The position numbers were made by a program, and so were the translations under genes. A DNA stretch of 8,756 nt from Betaproteobacteria bacterium (lineage in GTDB: Bacteria; Pseudomonadota; Gammaproteobacteria; Burkholderiales; SG8-39), in contig SCUH01000274.1 in assembly GCA_004298295.1 (NCBI GenBank), positions 1-8,756 of the forward strand. Direction: 5' to 3'. The notes under the pieces were generated by a model. It saw only the letters and a program-made list of their open reading frames with translations, was not told the DNA's origin and did not search any database. Shown here piece after piece: positions 1-7,605 of the stretch (its first letter is position 1; each line of letters starts with the position of its first letter).

Positions 1-3
1 GTG

Positions 4-507
4 CTACTTGCCTGGCGCGGCCGGTTCCTTGAGGTTGGCGCCGGACTGGTTCGCCATGGTGACGATGGCGCGCGCCAGCTCGAGGTCGGAGAGATCGGCG
101 CCGCCGCCGCGCGGCGGCATTGCACCCTTGCCCCGGATCGCGTTCTTCAGCATCCCCTCGAGACCCGCCTTCGCCACTTTGCCCCAGGCGGCCTTGTCGC
201 CGATCTTGTGCGCGCCGGCGGCGCCGGTCTGATGGCAGGCGCCGCAGATCTGCTTGACGATGTCCTCGCCCGCGCGCGGGCCCTGGCTCGCCGCGCCCGC
301 GGCGCCGAACTCGACGCGTCCGACGGGCTGGATGCGCGCGGCGACCGCCTCGGGCTGCATCGCGGCCGGGTCGGCGGAAGGCCGGTTCACGATCACCTTC
401 ACCAGCAGCACGATCGCGATCACGGGCACGACGAACGCGAGCACCACCACCACGATCAGCTGCTGTGGCGTCTTGATGAAGGAGGTATGCTCTTCGTGCT
501 CGCTCAT
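4..507 (-). CDS. membrane-anchored cytochrome c5-type protein
   Basis: Class I c-type cytochrome, probably a periplasm-facing electron carrier held by an N-terminal anchor. Of 167 residues, the first 17 are charged and polar, about 18-40 form one long hydrophobic segment (rich in V, I, L, A), and 41-80 are an Ala/Pro-rich linker. The haem domain follows: CGACH at 88-92 supplies the two haem-linking cysteines and axial His92, and Met130 in GAMPPRGG is the likely second axial ligand. The c5-like spacing and the GAMPPRGG motif suggest the cytochrome c5 (CycB-like) family. The anchor lacks an obvious cleavage site, so I read it as uncleaved. I chose ATG at 507; a TTG at 513 would add only two residues and sits too close to the weak AGGG ribosome site. 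The gene is transcribed away from the neighbouring tRNA. Its electron partner cannot be told from this sequence. Confidence 0.9.
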   Translation of the reverse strand: MSEHEEHTSFIKTPQQLIVVVVLAFVVPVIAIVLLVKVIVNRPSADPAAMQPEAVAARIQPVGRVEFGAAGAASQGPRAGEDIVKQICGACHQTGAAGAHKIGDKAAWGKVAKAGLEGMLKNAIRGKGAMPPRGGGADLSDLELARAIVTMANQSGANLKEPAAPGK

Positions 508-541
508 GCGCAAGGCCCTGGGTGCCGGAGGAAAGGCGGGA

Positions 542-570
542 ATTTTAGCGCGGAACCCTTGCGCTCAGAA
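542..570 (-). promoter_or_regulatory. putative sigma70 promoter of the cytochrome gene
   Basis: On the minus strand, TAAAAT (547-542) matches the -10 consensus at 5 of 6 positions. TTCTGA (570-565) is a weak -35 (3 of 6) at 17-bp spacing. Transcription would start near 535, giving a leader of about 28 nt before the ATG at 507. The A/T-rich patch stands out in this GC-rich context. This is inferred from motif and position only. Confidence 0.4.
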
Positions 571-579
571 GCCAGCGCG

Positions 580-608
580 TGGACGCACACGGCAAAAGCC
601 GTTATTCT
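580..608 (+). promoter_or_regulatory. putative promoter of tRNA-Arg with GC-rich discriminator
   Basis: TGGACG (580-585, 4 of 6 to TTGACA) and TATTCT (603-608, 4 of 6 to TATAAT) are separated by exactly 17 bp. The predicted start is near 615, about 7 nt before the mature tRNA. The stretch after the -10 is TTCGCGCCC, the GC-rich discriminator typical of stable-RNA promoters under stringent (ppGpp) control. No -35/-10 pair with equal spacing and match was noticed closer to the tRNA. Confidence 0.45.
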
Positions 609-621
609 TCGCGCCCTTAAC

Positions 622-698
622 GCGCCCGTAGCTCAGCGGATCAGAGTATTGGCCTCCGAAGCCAAGGGTCGTGGGTTCGAATCCCGCCGGGCGCGCCA
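622..698 (+). tRNA. tRNA-Arg (anticodon CCG, CCA encoded)
   Basis: The full cloverleaf can be folded by hand. The acceptor stem pairs GCGCCCG (622-628) with CGGGCGC (688-694) at all 7 positions. The D arm is GCTC/GAGT (631-634, 644-647). The anticodon stem TTGGC/GCCAA (649-653, 661-665) encloses loop CTCCGAA, with CCG at 656-658. The variable loop is 666-670. The T stem GTGGG/CCCGC (671-675, 683-687) has one G-T pair and loop TTCGAAT. The discriminator is G695 and CCA is encoded at 696-698. The anticodon reads CGG, an arginine codon. Nothing next to it suggests an integrated element, although tRNA 3' ends are common attachment sites. Confidence 0.97.
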
Positions 699-722
699 CT
701 CCGAGCCTGGCTCCCGGCCCGT

Positions 723-763
723 TTGATCGCGGTCAAGTCGCCGCCCCACGGCTTGCCTAGCAT
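723..763 (+). promoter_or_regulatory. putative FNR/ANR-type activated promoter of the peroxidase-related gene
   Basis: TTGAT-CGCG-GTCAA at 723-736 matches the FNR/ANR/DNR consensus TTGAT-N4-ATCAA at 9 of 10 defined positions. A -10-like TAGCAT (4 of 6) lies at 758-763, so transcription would start near 770-771. That places the palindrome centre at about -40.5 to -41.5, the standard class II activator position, and no separate -35 would be needed. The leader would be about 22 nt before the ATG at 793. This suggests induction under low oxygen or nitrogen-oxide signals, or control by another CRP/FNR-family regulator. The motif is seen; the regulation is inferred. Confidence 0.45.
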
Positions 764-792
764 CGTGCGCTGGTGCCTTACGCCGCCGACTG

Positions 793-1377
793 ATGTCCGC
801 CGCTCCAATCAGCCGCTTCCCCGTCCCGCGCCTCGAAGACCTGCCGGAGGACATCCGCCGGCGCATCCTGGAGGTGCAGGAAAAATCGGGCTTCGTGCCG
901 AACGTGTTCCTCGCGCTCGCGCACCGGCCGGCGGAATGGCGCGCGTTTTTCGCCTACCACGACGCGCTGATGGACAAGGACAGCGGCCTGTCGAAGGCCG
1001 AGCGCGAGATGATCGTGGTCGCCACCTCCGGGGCGAACCGCTGCCAGTACTGCGTCGTGGCGCACGGCGCGATCCTGCGCATCCGGGCGAAGCATCCGCT
1101 GCTCGCGGACCAGGTGGCGGTCAACTACCTCAAGGCCGACCTCACGCCGCGCCAGAAGGCGATGCTCGCGTTCGCGATCAAGGTGGCGCTCGACGCAGGC
1201 GCCATCGAGGAAGGCGATTTCGAGGCGCTGCGCGCGCACGGTTTCTCCGGCGACGACATCTGGGACATCGGCGCCGTGGCGGCGTTCTTCGCCCTCTCCA
1301 ACCGCATGGCGAACCTGACCGCGATGCGCCCGAACGACGAGTTCTACCTGATGGGGCGCGTGCCGAAACCGAAGTAG
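793..1377 (+). CDS. peroxidase-related enzyme, carboxymuconolactone decarboxylase/AhpD-like fold
   Basis: This 194-residue protein carries the AhpD-type signature E-x11-C-x2-C-x3-H: Glu72, Cys84, Cys87 (CQYC) and His91. In AhpD the cysteine pair reduces partner disulfides or peroxides, with the Glu and His as proton relay. The flanking pattern, with ATSGAN before the cysteines and AVAAFFALSNRMAN at 161-174 near the C terminus, fits the uncharacterised peroxidase-related family (TIGR01926 type, usually about 180-195 residues) better than true AhpD or gamma-carboxymuconolactone decarboxylase. It has no signal peptide, so it is probably cytoplasmic. The start at 793 gives a normal N terminus but has no clear Shine-Dalgarno. 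It appears monocistronic, with an FNR-type box upstream. Its substrate is unknown; redox defence is an inference. The stop is 4 bp from that of the convergent amidase gene. Confidence 0.9.
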   Translation: MSAAPISRFPVPRLEDLPEDIRRRILEVQEKSGFVPNVFLALAHRPAEWRAFFAYHDALMDKDSGLSKAEREMIVVATSGANRCQYCVVAHGAILRIRAKHPLLADQVAVNYLKADLTPRQKAMLAFAIKVALDAGAIEEGDFEALRAHGFSGDDIWDIGAVAAFFALSNRMANLTAMRPNDEFYLMGRVPKPK

Positions 1378-1381
1378 CGGC

Positions 1382-2806
1382 TCAGGCGAGCGGCGGGCGC
1401 CGCCGCCCGTACTGCGTGGCCTGCTCGAAGGCGTGCGCCAGCTGCAGCACGCCGAAATCGTCGCGGTAGCGACCGACGATCTGGAGGCCCACCGGAAGGG
1501 GCGGTGAGTCCTCGGTGAATCCCGCAGGCACCGAAATCGCGGGGTGGCTGGTGACCGTGATCGCGTAGCAGGTCTTCATCCATTCGATATAGTTCGCCAG
1601 CTTCACGCCGTTGATCTCGGTCGGATACGCCTGGGTCACCGCGAACGGCGGCACCTGGTTGACCGGCAGCAGCAGGAATTCGTAGCGTTCGAGAAACGCG
1701 CGCAGGGCGTGGAACACCTGCGAGCGCAGGTTCAGCGCCTGCGCGATTCGCGGCCCGTCGAGCTTCAGGCCCTGCTCGATGTTCCAGATCACGGTGTCCT
1801 TGATCCGGGGGCGATGCGTCTTCAGCAGCGCGGCGTATTTCTGCACGAACAGGACCGCGCGCAGCACCTGAAAAGCCTCGTCGGCGCCCGCGAGGTCCGG
1901 TTCTGCATCCTCCACGACGCAGCCGAGCGCCGCGAAGGTCCCGCGCTGCGCTTCGAGCACCTGCGTGACGCGCCGGTCGACCGGCAAGCCGCCGAGGTCG
2001 CGGCTCCAGGCGATGCGAACGCCCTTGAAGCTCCGCGCGAGGGGTCTGGCGAAGCCCTTGCCCGGTTCGACGATGCTGATCGGTGCGCGCAAGTCCGGGC
2101 CCGCCATCGCCGAGAACAGCAGCGCGGTGTCCTCCACCGAACGCGCCAGAGGGCCCATCACCGAGAGCGAGGCCCAGGAATCGTTGCTCGGGTAGCCGGG
2201 CACGCGCCCCGGCGTCGGACGGAAACCGACGACGTTGCAGAAATTGCCCGGATTGCGCAGCGACGCCCCCAGGTCCGAGCCATCGGCGAAGGGCAGCATG
2301 CCGCAGGCCACGGCGACGGCCGCGCCGCCCGAGGAGCCGCCGCAGGTCTTGCTGGTGTCGTAGGGATTGAGCGTGGCGCCGAACACCGGATTGAAGGTCT
2401 GCGAGCCGGCGGCGAATTCCGGCGTATTGGTCTTGCCGAGCGTGATTGCGCCCGCGGCCGACAGGCGCTCGACCAGGGCGTGATCCTCGGCGGGCAGGTG
2501 CTCGGCATAGATCGGCGAACCGAAGGTGGTCCGGATTCCGCGCGTCGGCACCATGTCCTTGTAGGCGATCGGCAGCCCCGCGAGCGGCCCGAGGCCCTCG
2601 GCACCGCCCTTGCGGGCGAGGCGCCGGTCGAGCTTCTTCGCCGCCGCGAGCGCCGCCTCCGGCAGGAAGGTGACGATCGCGTTCACCTTCGGATTGACGC
2701 GCTCGATTCGGTCGATGAAGGCGCGCATCGCCTCGCTGGCGGAAACCTTGCGCGTGCGGATCAGGCGCGCCAGGCGGCGCGCGGCGGTGAAGCAGAGTTC
2801 GCTCAT
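1382..2806 (-). CDS. amidase-signature family hydrolase
   Basis: Amidase-signature hydrolase of 474 residues, a normal length for the family, which cleaves C-N amide bonds through a Ser-cisSer-Lys triad. All three residues are present: Lys83 in AYKDM, Ser158 in the CGGSSGG loop and nucleophile Ser182 in GASLRNP. The spacings of 75 and 24 match those of fatty-acid amide hydrolase (142/217/241), so the enzyme should be active. The GSDLGASLRNPGNFCNVVG segment resembles the NylA/general amidase branch more than GatA, and I see no gatB or gatC nearby. The substrate cannot be predicted. No signal peptide is apparent, so it is probably cytoplasmic. The ATG at 2806 is preceded by GAAGG at 8-nt spacing. 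The gene follows rng by 19 bp and looks like the last cistron of the array, though it is not a usual member of that cluster. Confidence 0.92.
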   Translation of the reverse strand: MSELCFTAARRLARLIRTRKVSASEAMRAFIDRIERVNPKVNAIVTFLPEAALAAAKKLDRRLARKGGAEGLGPLAGLPIAYKDMVPTRGIRTTFGSPIYAEHLPAEDHALVERLSAAGAITLGKTNTPEFAAGSQTFNPVFGATLNPYDTSKTCGGSSGGAAVAVACGMLPFADGSDLGASLRNPGNFCNVVGFRPTPGRVPGYPSNDSWASLSVMGPLARSVEDTALLFSAMAGPDLRAPISIVEPGKGFARPLARSFKGVRIAWSRDLGGLPVDRRVTQVLEAQRGTFAALGCVVEDAEPDLAGADEAFQVLRAVLFVQKYAALLKTHRPRIKDTVIWNIEQGLKLDGPRIAQALNLRSQVFHALRAFLERYEFLLLPVNQVPPFAVTQAYPTEINGVKLANYIEWMKTCYAITVTSHPAISVPAGFTEDSPPLPVGLQIVGRYRDDFGVLQLAHAFEQATQYGRRRPPLA

Positions 2807-2825
2807 GGGAGGGGCCTTCGCTGGA

Positions 2826-4295
<1,470 letters not shown>

Positions 4296-4316
4296 GGCGG
4301 CGGCGCGGCGCCCGGC

Positions 4317-4973
4317 TCAGCCGGCGCGCAGCAGCTCCGGGGCCTGGCGGCGCTCGGGCGAGGCCTGCAGCCGCTCGAGCAGCTGCGCCGTCTCGTAGAG
4401 CGGCAGTCCGACGATGCCGGAATGGCTGCCGCGGATCTCAGCGGCGAAACGCGCTGCGCGTCCCTGGATCGCGTAAGCCCCCGCCTTGTCGTCCCATTCG
4501 CCGCTCGCGACGTAGGCCTCGATTTCCTGCGGCGCGAGCGCGCGGAAGGCGACTTCCGACACCGACAGCGCCGAATCGAGCTCGCTGCCGTATTTGAGCG
4601 CCACGGCGGTGAGCACTTCGTGCCGCCGGCCCGAGAGTGCGGCCAGCATGGCTGCGGCTTCGCCGCGGTCGGCCGCCTTGCCGAGGATGCGCCCGTCGAG
4701 CACCACGGTGGTGTCGGCGGCGAGCACCGGCGCGTGCGGCAGGCGGCGCTGCTGCATGCGCAGCCACCCGGCATCGGCTTTCAGGCGGGCGACGCGCGTG
4801 ACGTAGTCGCGTGCCGGTTCGCCGGGCAGCACCGCCTCGCTGACTTCAGGCTCGGATCCCGGCCGGGCGCGAAACAGCAGCAGGTGGTACTTCACGCCGA
4901 TGTGCGCCAGCAGTTCACGCCGCCGCGGGCTGCGCGAAGCGAGATAGATCGAGCGTTCGGGCGGCCAAGCCAT
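4317..4973 (-). CDS. maf: Maf-family nucleotide pyrophosphatase (YhdE type, dTTP/UTP)
   Basis: House-cleaning enzyme that hydrolyses non-standard or excess nucleoside triphosphates to monophosphates and pyrophosphate. It was formerly called a septum-formation inhibitor. The 218 residues contain the Maf hallmarks: SRSPRRRELL at 13-22, AADTTV with catalytic-type Asp87, the GK at 98-99, DKAGAYAIQG at 162-171 and SHSGIVGLP at 183-191. Gln170 and the DKAGAY context are those of the YhdE (dTTP/UTP) subgroup. The YceF (m7GTP) subgroup has a different sequence there, so I assign YhdE type by motif. The C-terminal 15-20 residues form a short Ala/Arg/Glu-rich tail. The ATG at 4973 follows rlmH by 24 bp, with TGGAAA as a weak ribosome site. 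It sits between rlmH and rng, its usual betaproteobacterial place. Confidence 0.95.
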   Translation of the reverse strand: MAWPPERSIYLASRSPRRRELLAHIGVKYHLLLFRARPGSEPEVSEAVLPGEPARDYVTRVARLKADAGWLRMQQRRLPHAPVLAADTTVVLDGRILGKAADRGEAAAMLAALSGRRHEVLTAVALKYGSELDSALSVSEVAFRALAPQEIEAYVASGEWDDKAGAYAIQGRAARFAAEIRGSHSGIVGLPLYETAQLLERLQASPERRQAPELLRAG

Positions 4974-4997
4974 GAGCGAATTTCCAGTTTAGCAAAG

Positions 4998-5429
4998 CTA
5001 GGCGCGATGATAGGGATGGCCGGCAAGCAGCGTGGCGGCGCGATACAGCTGCTCGCACAGCAACACCTGGGCGAACGCGTGCGGCAGGGTCAGCGCCGAA
5101 AGCCGCCAGAGCAGCTGCGCCTCGCGCTTGAGTTCCTCAGCGAGACCGTCCGGGCCGCCGATGAGAAACGCCACCGGGTCGCCCTCGCGCCGCCAGGCCT
5201 CGAGCTGGCGCGCGAACTGCACGGTGCTGAGGTCGCGCCCGCGCTCGTCAAGCGCGACCAGCCGCGCGCCGCGGGGCAGGCGCGAGCGCAGGCGCTTCAG
5301 CGGCTCGGCCTTGAGGCCGAGGCACTCGACCTCGAAGCCGCGCGGCAGGCGCCCGAGGTACTCCGCGCGCGCCTCGAGCGCCCAGCGCGGCAGCCTAGCG
5401 TCGAACGCGACGACGTACAGCTTGGGCAC
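4998..5429 (-). CDS. rlmH: 23S rRNA (pseudouridine1915-N3)-methyltransferase RlmH, short form
   Basis: SPOUT-class methyltransferase that methylates N3 of pseudouridine 1915 in helix 69 of 23S rRNA on assembled 70S ribosomes, as a homodimer using S-adenosylmethionine. The knotted cofactor site is clear: LIGGPDGL at 89-96, LSALTLPH at 110-117, CEQLYRA at 125-131 and the C-terminal HPYHR at 138-142. The length is 143 residues against about 155 normally. The shortfall lies between about residues 38 and 53, where the family has a Lys/Gly-rich loop and an acidic helix. The reading frame is intact. The start is GTG at 5429, inside the end of rsfS. AAGGAAG about 12 nt upstream could serve as a ribosome site. 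The rsfS-rlmH pairing places it among ribosome-maturation genes. Confidence 0.95.
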   Translation of the reverse strand: MPKLYVVAFDARLPRWALEARAEYLGRLPRGFEVECLGLKAEPLKRLRSRLPRGARLVALDERGRDLSTVQFARQLEAWRREGDPVAFLIGGPDGLAEELKREAQLLWRLSALTLPHAFAQVLLCEQLYRAATLLAGHPYHRA

Positions 5430-5766
5430 GTTTCAGCCGGACTTCCTTGCCGCCCCAGATCTCCTCCAGGTGGTAGTAGTTGCGCGCGTTCGGGTGCATG
5501 AGGTGCACCACGATGTCGCCCAGGTCGACCAGCACCCACTCCGAGCTGCCGCTGCCCTCGACGCCGCGCACCGTGGCGCCGAGCCGCGTCAGCCGCTCGC
5601 GCACGTGATCGGCGAGCGCCTTGACCTGGCGTGTGGACTCGCCGGTGGCGATCACGACCCGCTCGAAGATCGGCGACAGCCGCGCCACGTTGTAGACCAC
5701 GATGTCGCGGCCCTTCACGTCCTCGAGCGCCTCGAGCACGGCGCGCTGCTTCTTACGGATGTCCAT
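5395..5766 (-). CDS. rsfS: ribosomal silencing factor RsfS
   Basis: RsfS (formerly YbeB/iojap) binds ribosomal protein uL14 and blocks joining of the 50S and 30S subunits, slowing translation in stationary phase or starvation. The 123 residues show the family pattern: DIVVYNV at 21-27, SPIFERVVIATG at 31-42 with the following STRQVKALA, SEWVLVDLGDIVVHLM at 75-90 and YYHLEEIWGGKEV at 97-109. The frame is open upstream to 5931, but homology begins at the ATG at 5766 (MDIRKKQ); the upstream stretch is antisense-like noise over nadD. The gene overlaps the end of nadD by 14 nt and the start of rlmH by 35 nt. After KEVRL it carries an arginine-rich tail of about a dozen residues, longer than usual and largely encoded in the overlap with rlmH. 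Confidence 0.94.
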   Translation of the reverse strand: MDIRKKQRAVLEALEDVKGRDIVVYNVARLSPIFERVVIATGESTRQVKALADHVRERLTRLGATVRGVEGSGSSEWVLVDLGDIVVHLMHPNARNYYHLEEIWGGKEVRLKRAQAVRRRVRR

Positions 5767-6322
5767 AGAGATGATGCCGCCGGATGTAGTCGAGCACGGC
5801 CGCGGGCAGCGCGGCGGAGACGTCTTCGCCGCGGCCGATGCGCGCGCGAACGGCGCTCGCGGATATGGCGAGCGGCGCAAAGGGCACGCTGCGCGCCCGG
5901 CCGTCGGCGATCGTCCAGCCCGGGCGCGCAAACACGGCGATCTCGCAGAGATCGAACAGCTCGCGCCAGCGTTGCCAGGTCTCGAGCTTCGCGTACTGGT
6001 CGGCGCCCATCAGCAGCACCAGCGGCGCTTCAGGACCGAGTTCGACGCGCAGCGCCGCGAGCGTGTCCACGCTGTAGCCGGAAGCGCCGGGCGCGAGTTC
6101 GCGCACGTCGATCACGAAGCGCGGCTCGCCCGCGAGCGCGCGTTCGAGCATCGCGACGCGATGCTCCGCCGCCGCAACCGGCGCTGCGCGATAGGGTGGG
6201 TCGCCGGTCGGAATCCAGAGGATGCGCGCCAAGCCGAGCGTCGCGAGCGCGGCGCGCGCCAGCGCAAGATGCGCGTTGTGGACCGGGTCAAAAGTGCCGC
6301 CGAGGACGCCGACCGGCTGCAC
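5753..6322 (-). CDS. nadD: nicotinate-nucleotide adenylyltransferase
   Basis: NadD transfers AMP from ATP to nicotinate mononucleotide, giving deamido-NAD, the penultimate step of NAD synthesis in the cytoplasm. Over 189 residues it shows the nucleotidyltransferase nucleotide-binding motif GGTFDPVHNAH (8-18), IPTGDPPYR (37-45), LLMGADQY (103-110) and the C-terminal ISASAVR (153-159). The T/HxGH signature reads HNAH, with Ala for Gly; other betaproteobacteria also vary here. The protein is about 24 residues shorter than the E. coli form, mainly in the loop between about 134 and 152 that precedes ISASAVR. The start is GTG at 6322, and its G is shared with the last base of the proA stop (TAGTG), a classic re-initiation junction. 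GGGGAAA lies about 11 nt upstream. The stop overlaps rsfS. Confidence 0.96.
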   Translation of the reverse strand: MQPVGVLGGTFDPVHNAHLALARAALATLGLARILWIPTGDPPYRAAPVAAAEHRVAMLERALAGEPRFVIDVRELAPGASGYSVDTLAALRVELGPEAPLVLLMGADQYAKLETWQRWRELFDLCEIAVFARPGWTIADGRARSVPFAPLAISASAVRARIGRGEDVSAALPAAVLDYIRRHHLYGHP

Positions 6323-7605
6323 TAGCCGCGGATTTCCCCATGGCCGAAGACCACGAATTTCTGCGTCGTGAGGCCCTCCAGCCCGACCGGGCCGCGGGCA
6401 TGCAACTTGTCGGTGGAAATGCCGATTTCAGCGCCCAGGCCGTACTCGAAACCGTCGGCGAAACGCGTCGAGGCGTTCACCATCACCGAGCTCGAGTCGA
6501 CTTCGCGCAGGAAGCGCTCGGCGCGCGCGCGATCTTCGGTGACGATGGCATCGGTGTGCTGCGAGCCGTAGCGCGCGATGTGCTCGATCGCCTCGTCGAG
6601 GCCCTGCACGACGCGGATCGACACCACCGGGCCTAGCCATTCGGTGCGGTAGTCGTCCTCGGTCGCCGCGCGCGCGCCGGGCACCAGCCGGCGCGTGGCC
6701 TCGTCGCCGCGCATCTCGACGCCCTTCTCGCGGTAGATGCGCGCGATCTCCGGCAGCACGCGCGGCGCGATCGCCGCCGCCACCAGCAACGTCTCCAGCG
6801 TGTTGCAGGTGGCATAGCGCTGCGTCTTGGCGTTGTCCGCGATGCGCACCGCCATCTGCACGTCGGCCCGGTCGTCGACGTAGAGGTGGCACACGCCGTC
6901 GAGATGCTTCAGCATCGGGATGCGCGCCTCCTGCGCCAGGCGCGCGATCAGTTCCTTGCCGCCGCGCGGCACGAGGATATCGACGTACTCGTGCATCGTG
7001 ATCAGCTCGCCCACGGCGGCGCGGTCGGCGGTCGCCACCACCTGCACCGCGGCCTCGGGCAGGCCGGCCGCCGCGAGTCCCGCGTGCACGCAGGCGGCGA
7101 TCGCCTGGTTGGAGTGCAGCGCCTCCGAGCCGCCGCGCAGGATGCAGGCGTTGCCCGCCTTGAGGCAGAGCGCCGCGGCATCGGCCGTGACGTTGGGACG
7201 CGATTCGTAGATGATGCCGATGACGCCGAGCGGCACGCGCATGCGCGCGACCTCGATGCCGCTCGGGCGGCGCACGCGCTCCGAAATCCCGCCCACCGGA
7301 TCGGCCAGCGCGGCCACCTGCTCGAGTCCTGCCGCCATCTGCTCGATCGCGGCCGGGGTGAGCGTCAGGCGGTCGATGAACGCGGCGTCCTGGCCCTTGC
7401 CGCGCGCTTCGTCGACGTCGGCGCGATTGGCTTCCGCCAGCTGCGCCGCGCGCAGGCGGATTTCGGCCGCCATCGCGCGCAGCGCGCGGTCCTTGGTTGC
7501 GGTCGGCGTGCGGGCGAGCACGCGTGCGGCGGCGCGCGCGGCGCGGCCGAGTTCGCGCATGTAGGCGCGCACGTCAAGCGACTTGTCGTGCGCCTTCGGT
7601 TCCAT
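6322..7605 (-). CDS. proA: gamma-glutamyl phosphate reductase
   Basis: ProA reduces gamma-glutamyl phosphate to glutamate semialdehyde with NADPH, the second step of proline synthesis. The 427 residues form an aldehyde-dehydrogenase fold. GVIGIIYESRPNVTADA (127-143) is the conserved N-terminal block, and catalytic Cys267 sits in RYATCNTLETLL. GAEIGISTDKLHARGPVGLE (391-410) and TTQKFVVFG near the end are also diagnostic. I kept ATG at 7605, which overlaps the end of holA by 32 nt. Family members usually begin with a sequence aligning to LDVRAYM at 10-16, so the first nine residues may be an extension. ATG at 7560 would cut into the conserved N terminus. Neither start has a clear ribosome site. 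The partner kinase proB is not in this window; in betaproteobacteria it usually lies elsewhere. Confidence 0.97.
   Translation of the reverse strand: MEPKAHDKSLDVRAYMRELGRAARAAARVLARTPTATKDRALRAMAAEIRLRAAQLAEANRADVDEARGKGQDAAFIDRLTLTPAAIEQMAAGLEQVAALADPVGGISERVRRPSGIEVARMRVPLGVIGIIYESRPNVTADAAALCLKAGNACILRGGSEALHSNQAIAACVHAGLAAAGLPEAAVQVVATADRAAVGELITMHEYVDILVPRGGKELIARLAQEARIPMLKHLDGVCHLYVDDRADVQMAVRIADNAKTQRYATCNTLETLLVAAAIAPRVLPEIARIYREKGVEMRGDEATRRLVPGARAATEDDYRTEWLGPVVSIRVVQGLDEAIEHIARYGSQHTDAIVTEDRARAERFLREVDSSSVMVNASTRFADGFEYGLGAEIGISTDKLHARGPVGLEGLTTQKFVVFGHGEIRG

Noticed and set aside
704..714. GAGCC-T-GGCTC inverted repeat just after the tRNA, as a terminator
   Set aside because: The arms are at most 5 bp with a one-base gap (4 bp with a foldable loop), with no T-rich tail.
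1..726. A plus-strand open frame running through the cytochrome gene and the tRNA
   Set aside because: It is antisense to a clear CxxCH cytochrome and continues through a structured tRNA, so it is not a gene.
622..792. tRNA-Arg 3' end as an attachment site for an integrated element
   Set aside because: There is no integrase, no repeated tRNA 3' segment in the window, and the flanking gene content looks chromosomal.
1390..1406. GCGGCG/CGCCGC inverted repeat with 5-nt loop near the convergent stops, as a possible terminator
   Set aside because: There is no T-run on either side, it lies inside the amidase coding end, and such short GC repeats are expected by chance in this composition.
4974..4997. 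TAAACT in the rlmH-maf gap as an internal -10 element
   Set aside because: It matches only 4 of 6 positions with no supporting -35, and the 24-bp gap fits co-transcription.
5032..6636. A 534-codon plus-strand open frame over rlmH, rsfS and nadD
   Set aside because: Antisense to three recognised genes, with low-complexity Arg/Ala/Ser composition and no motifs.
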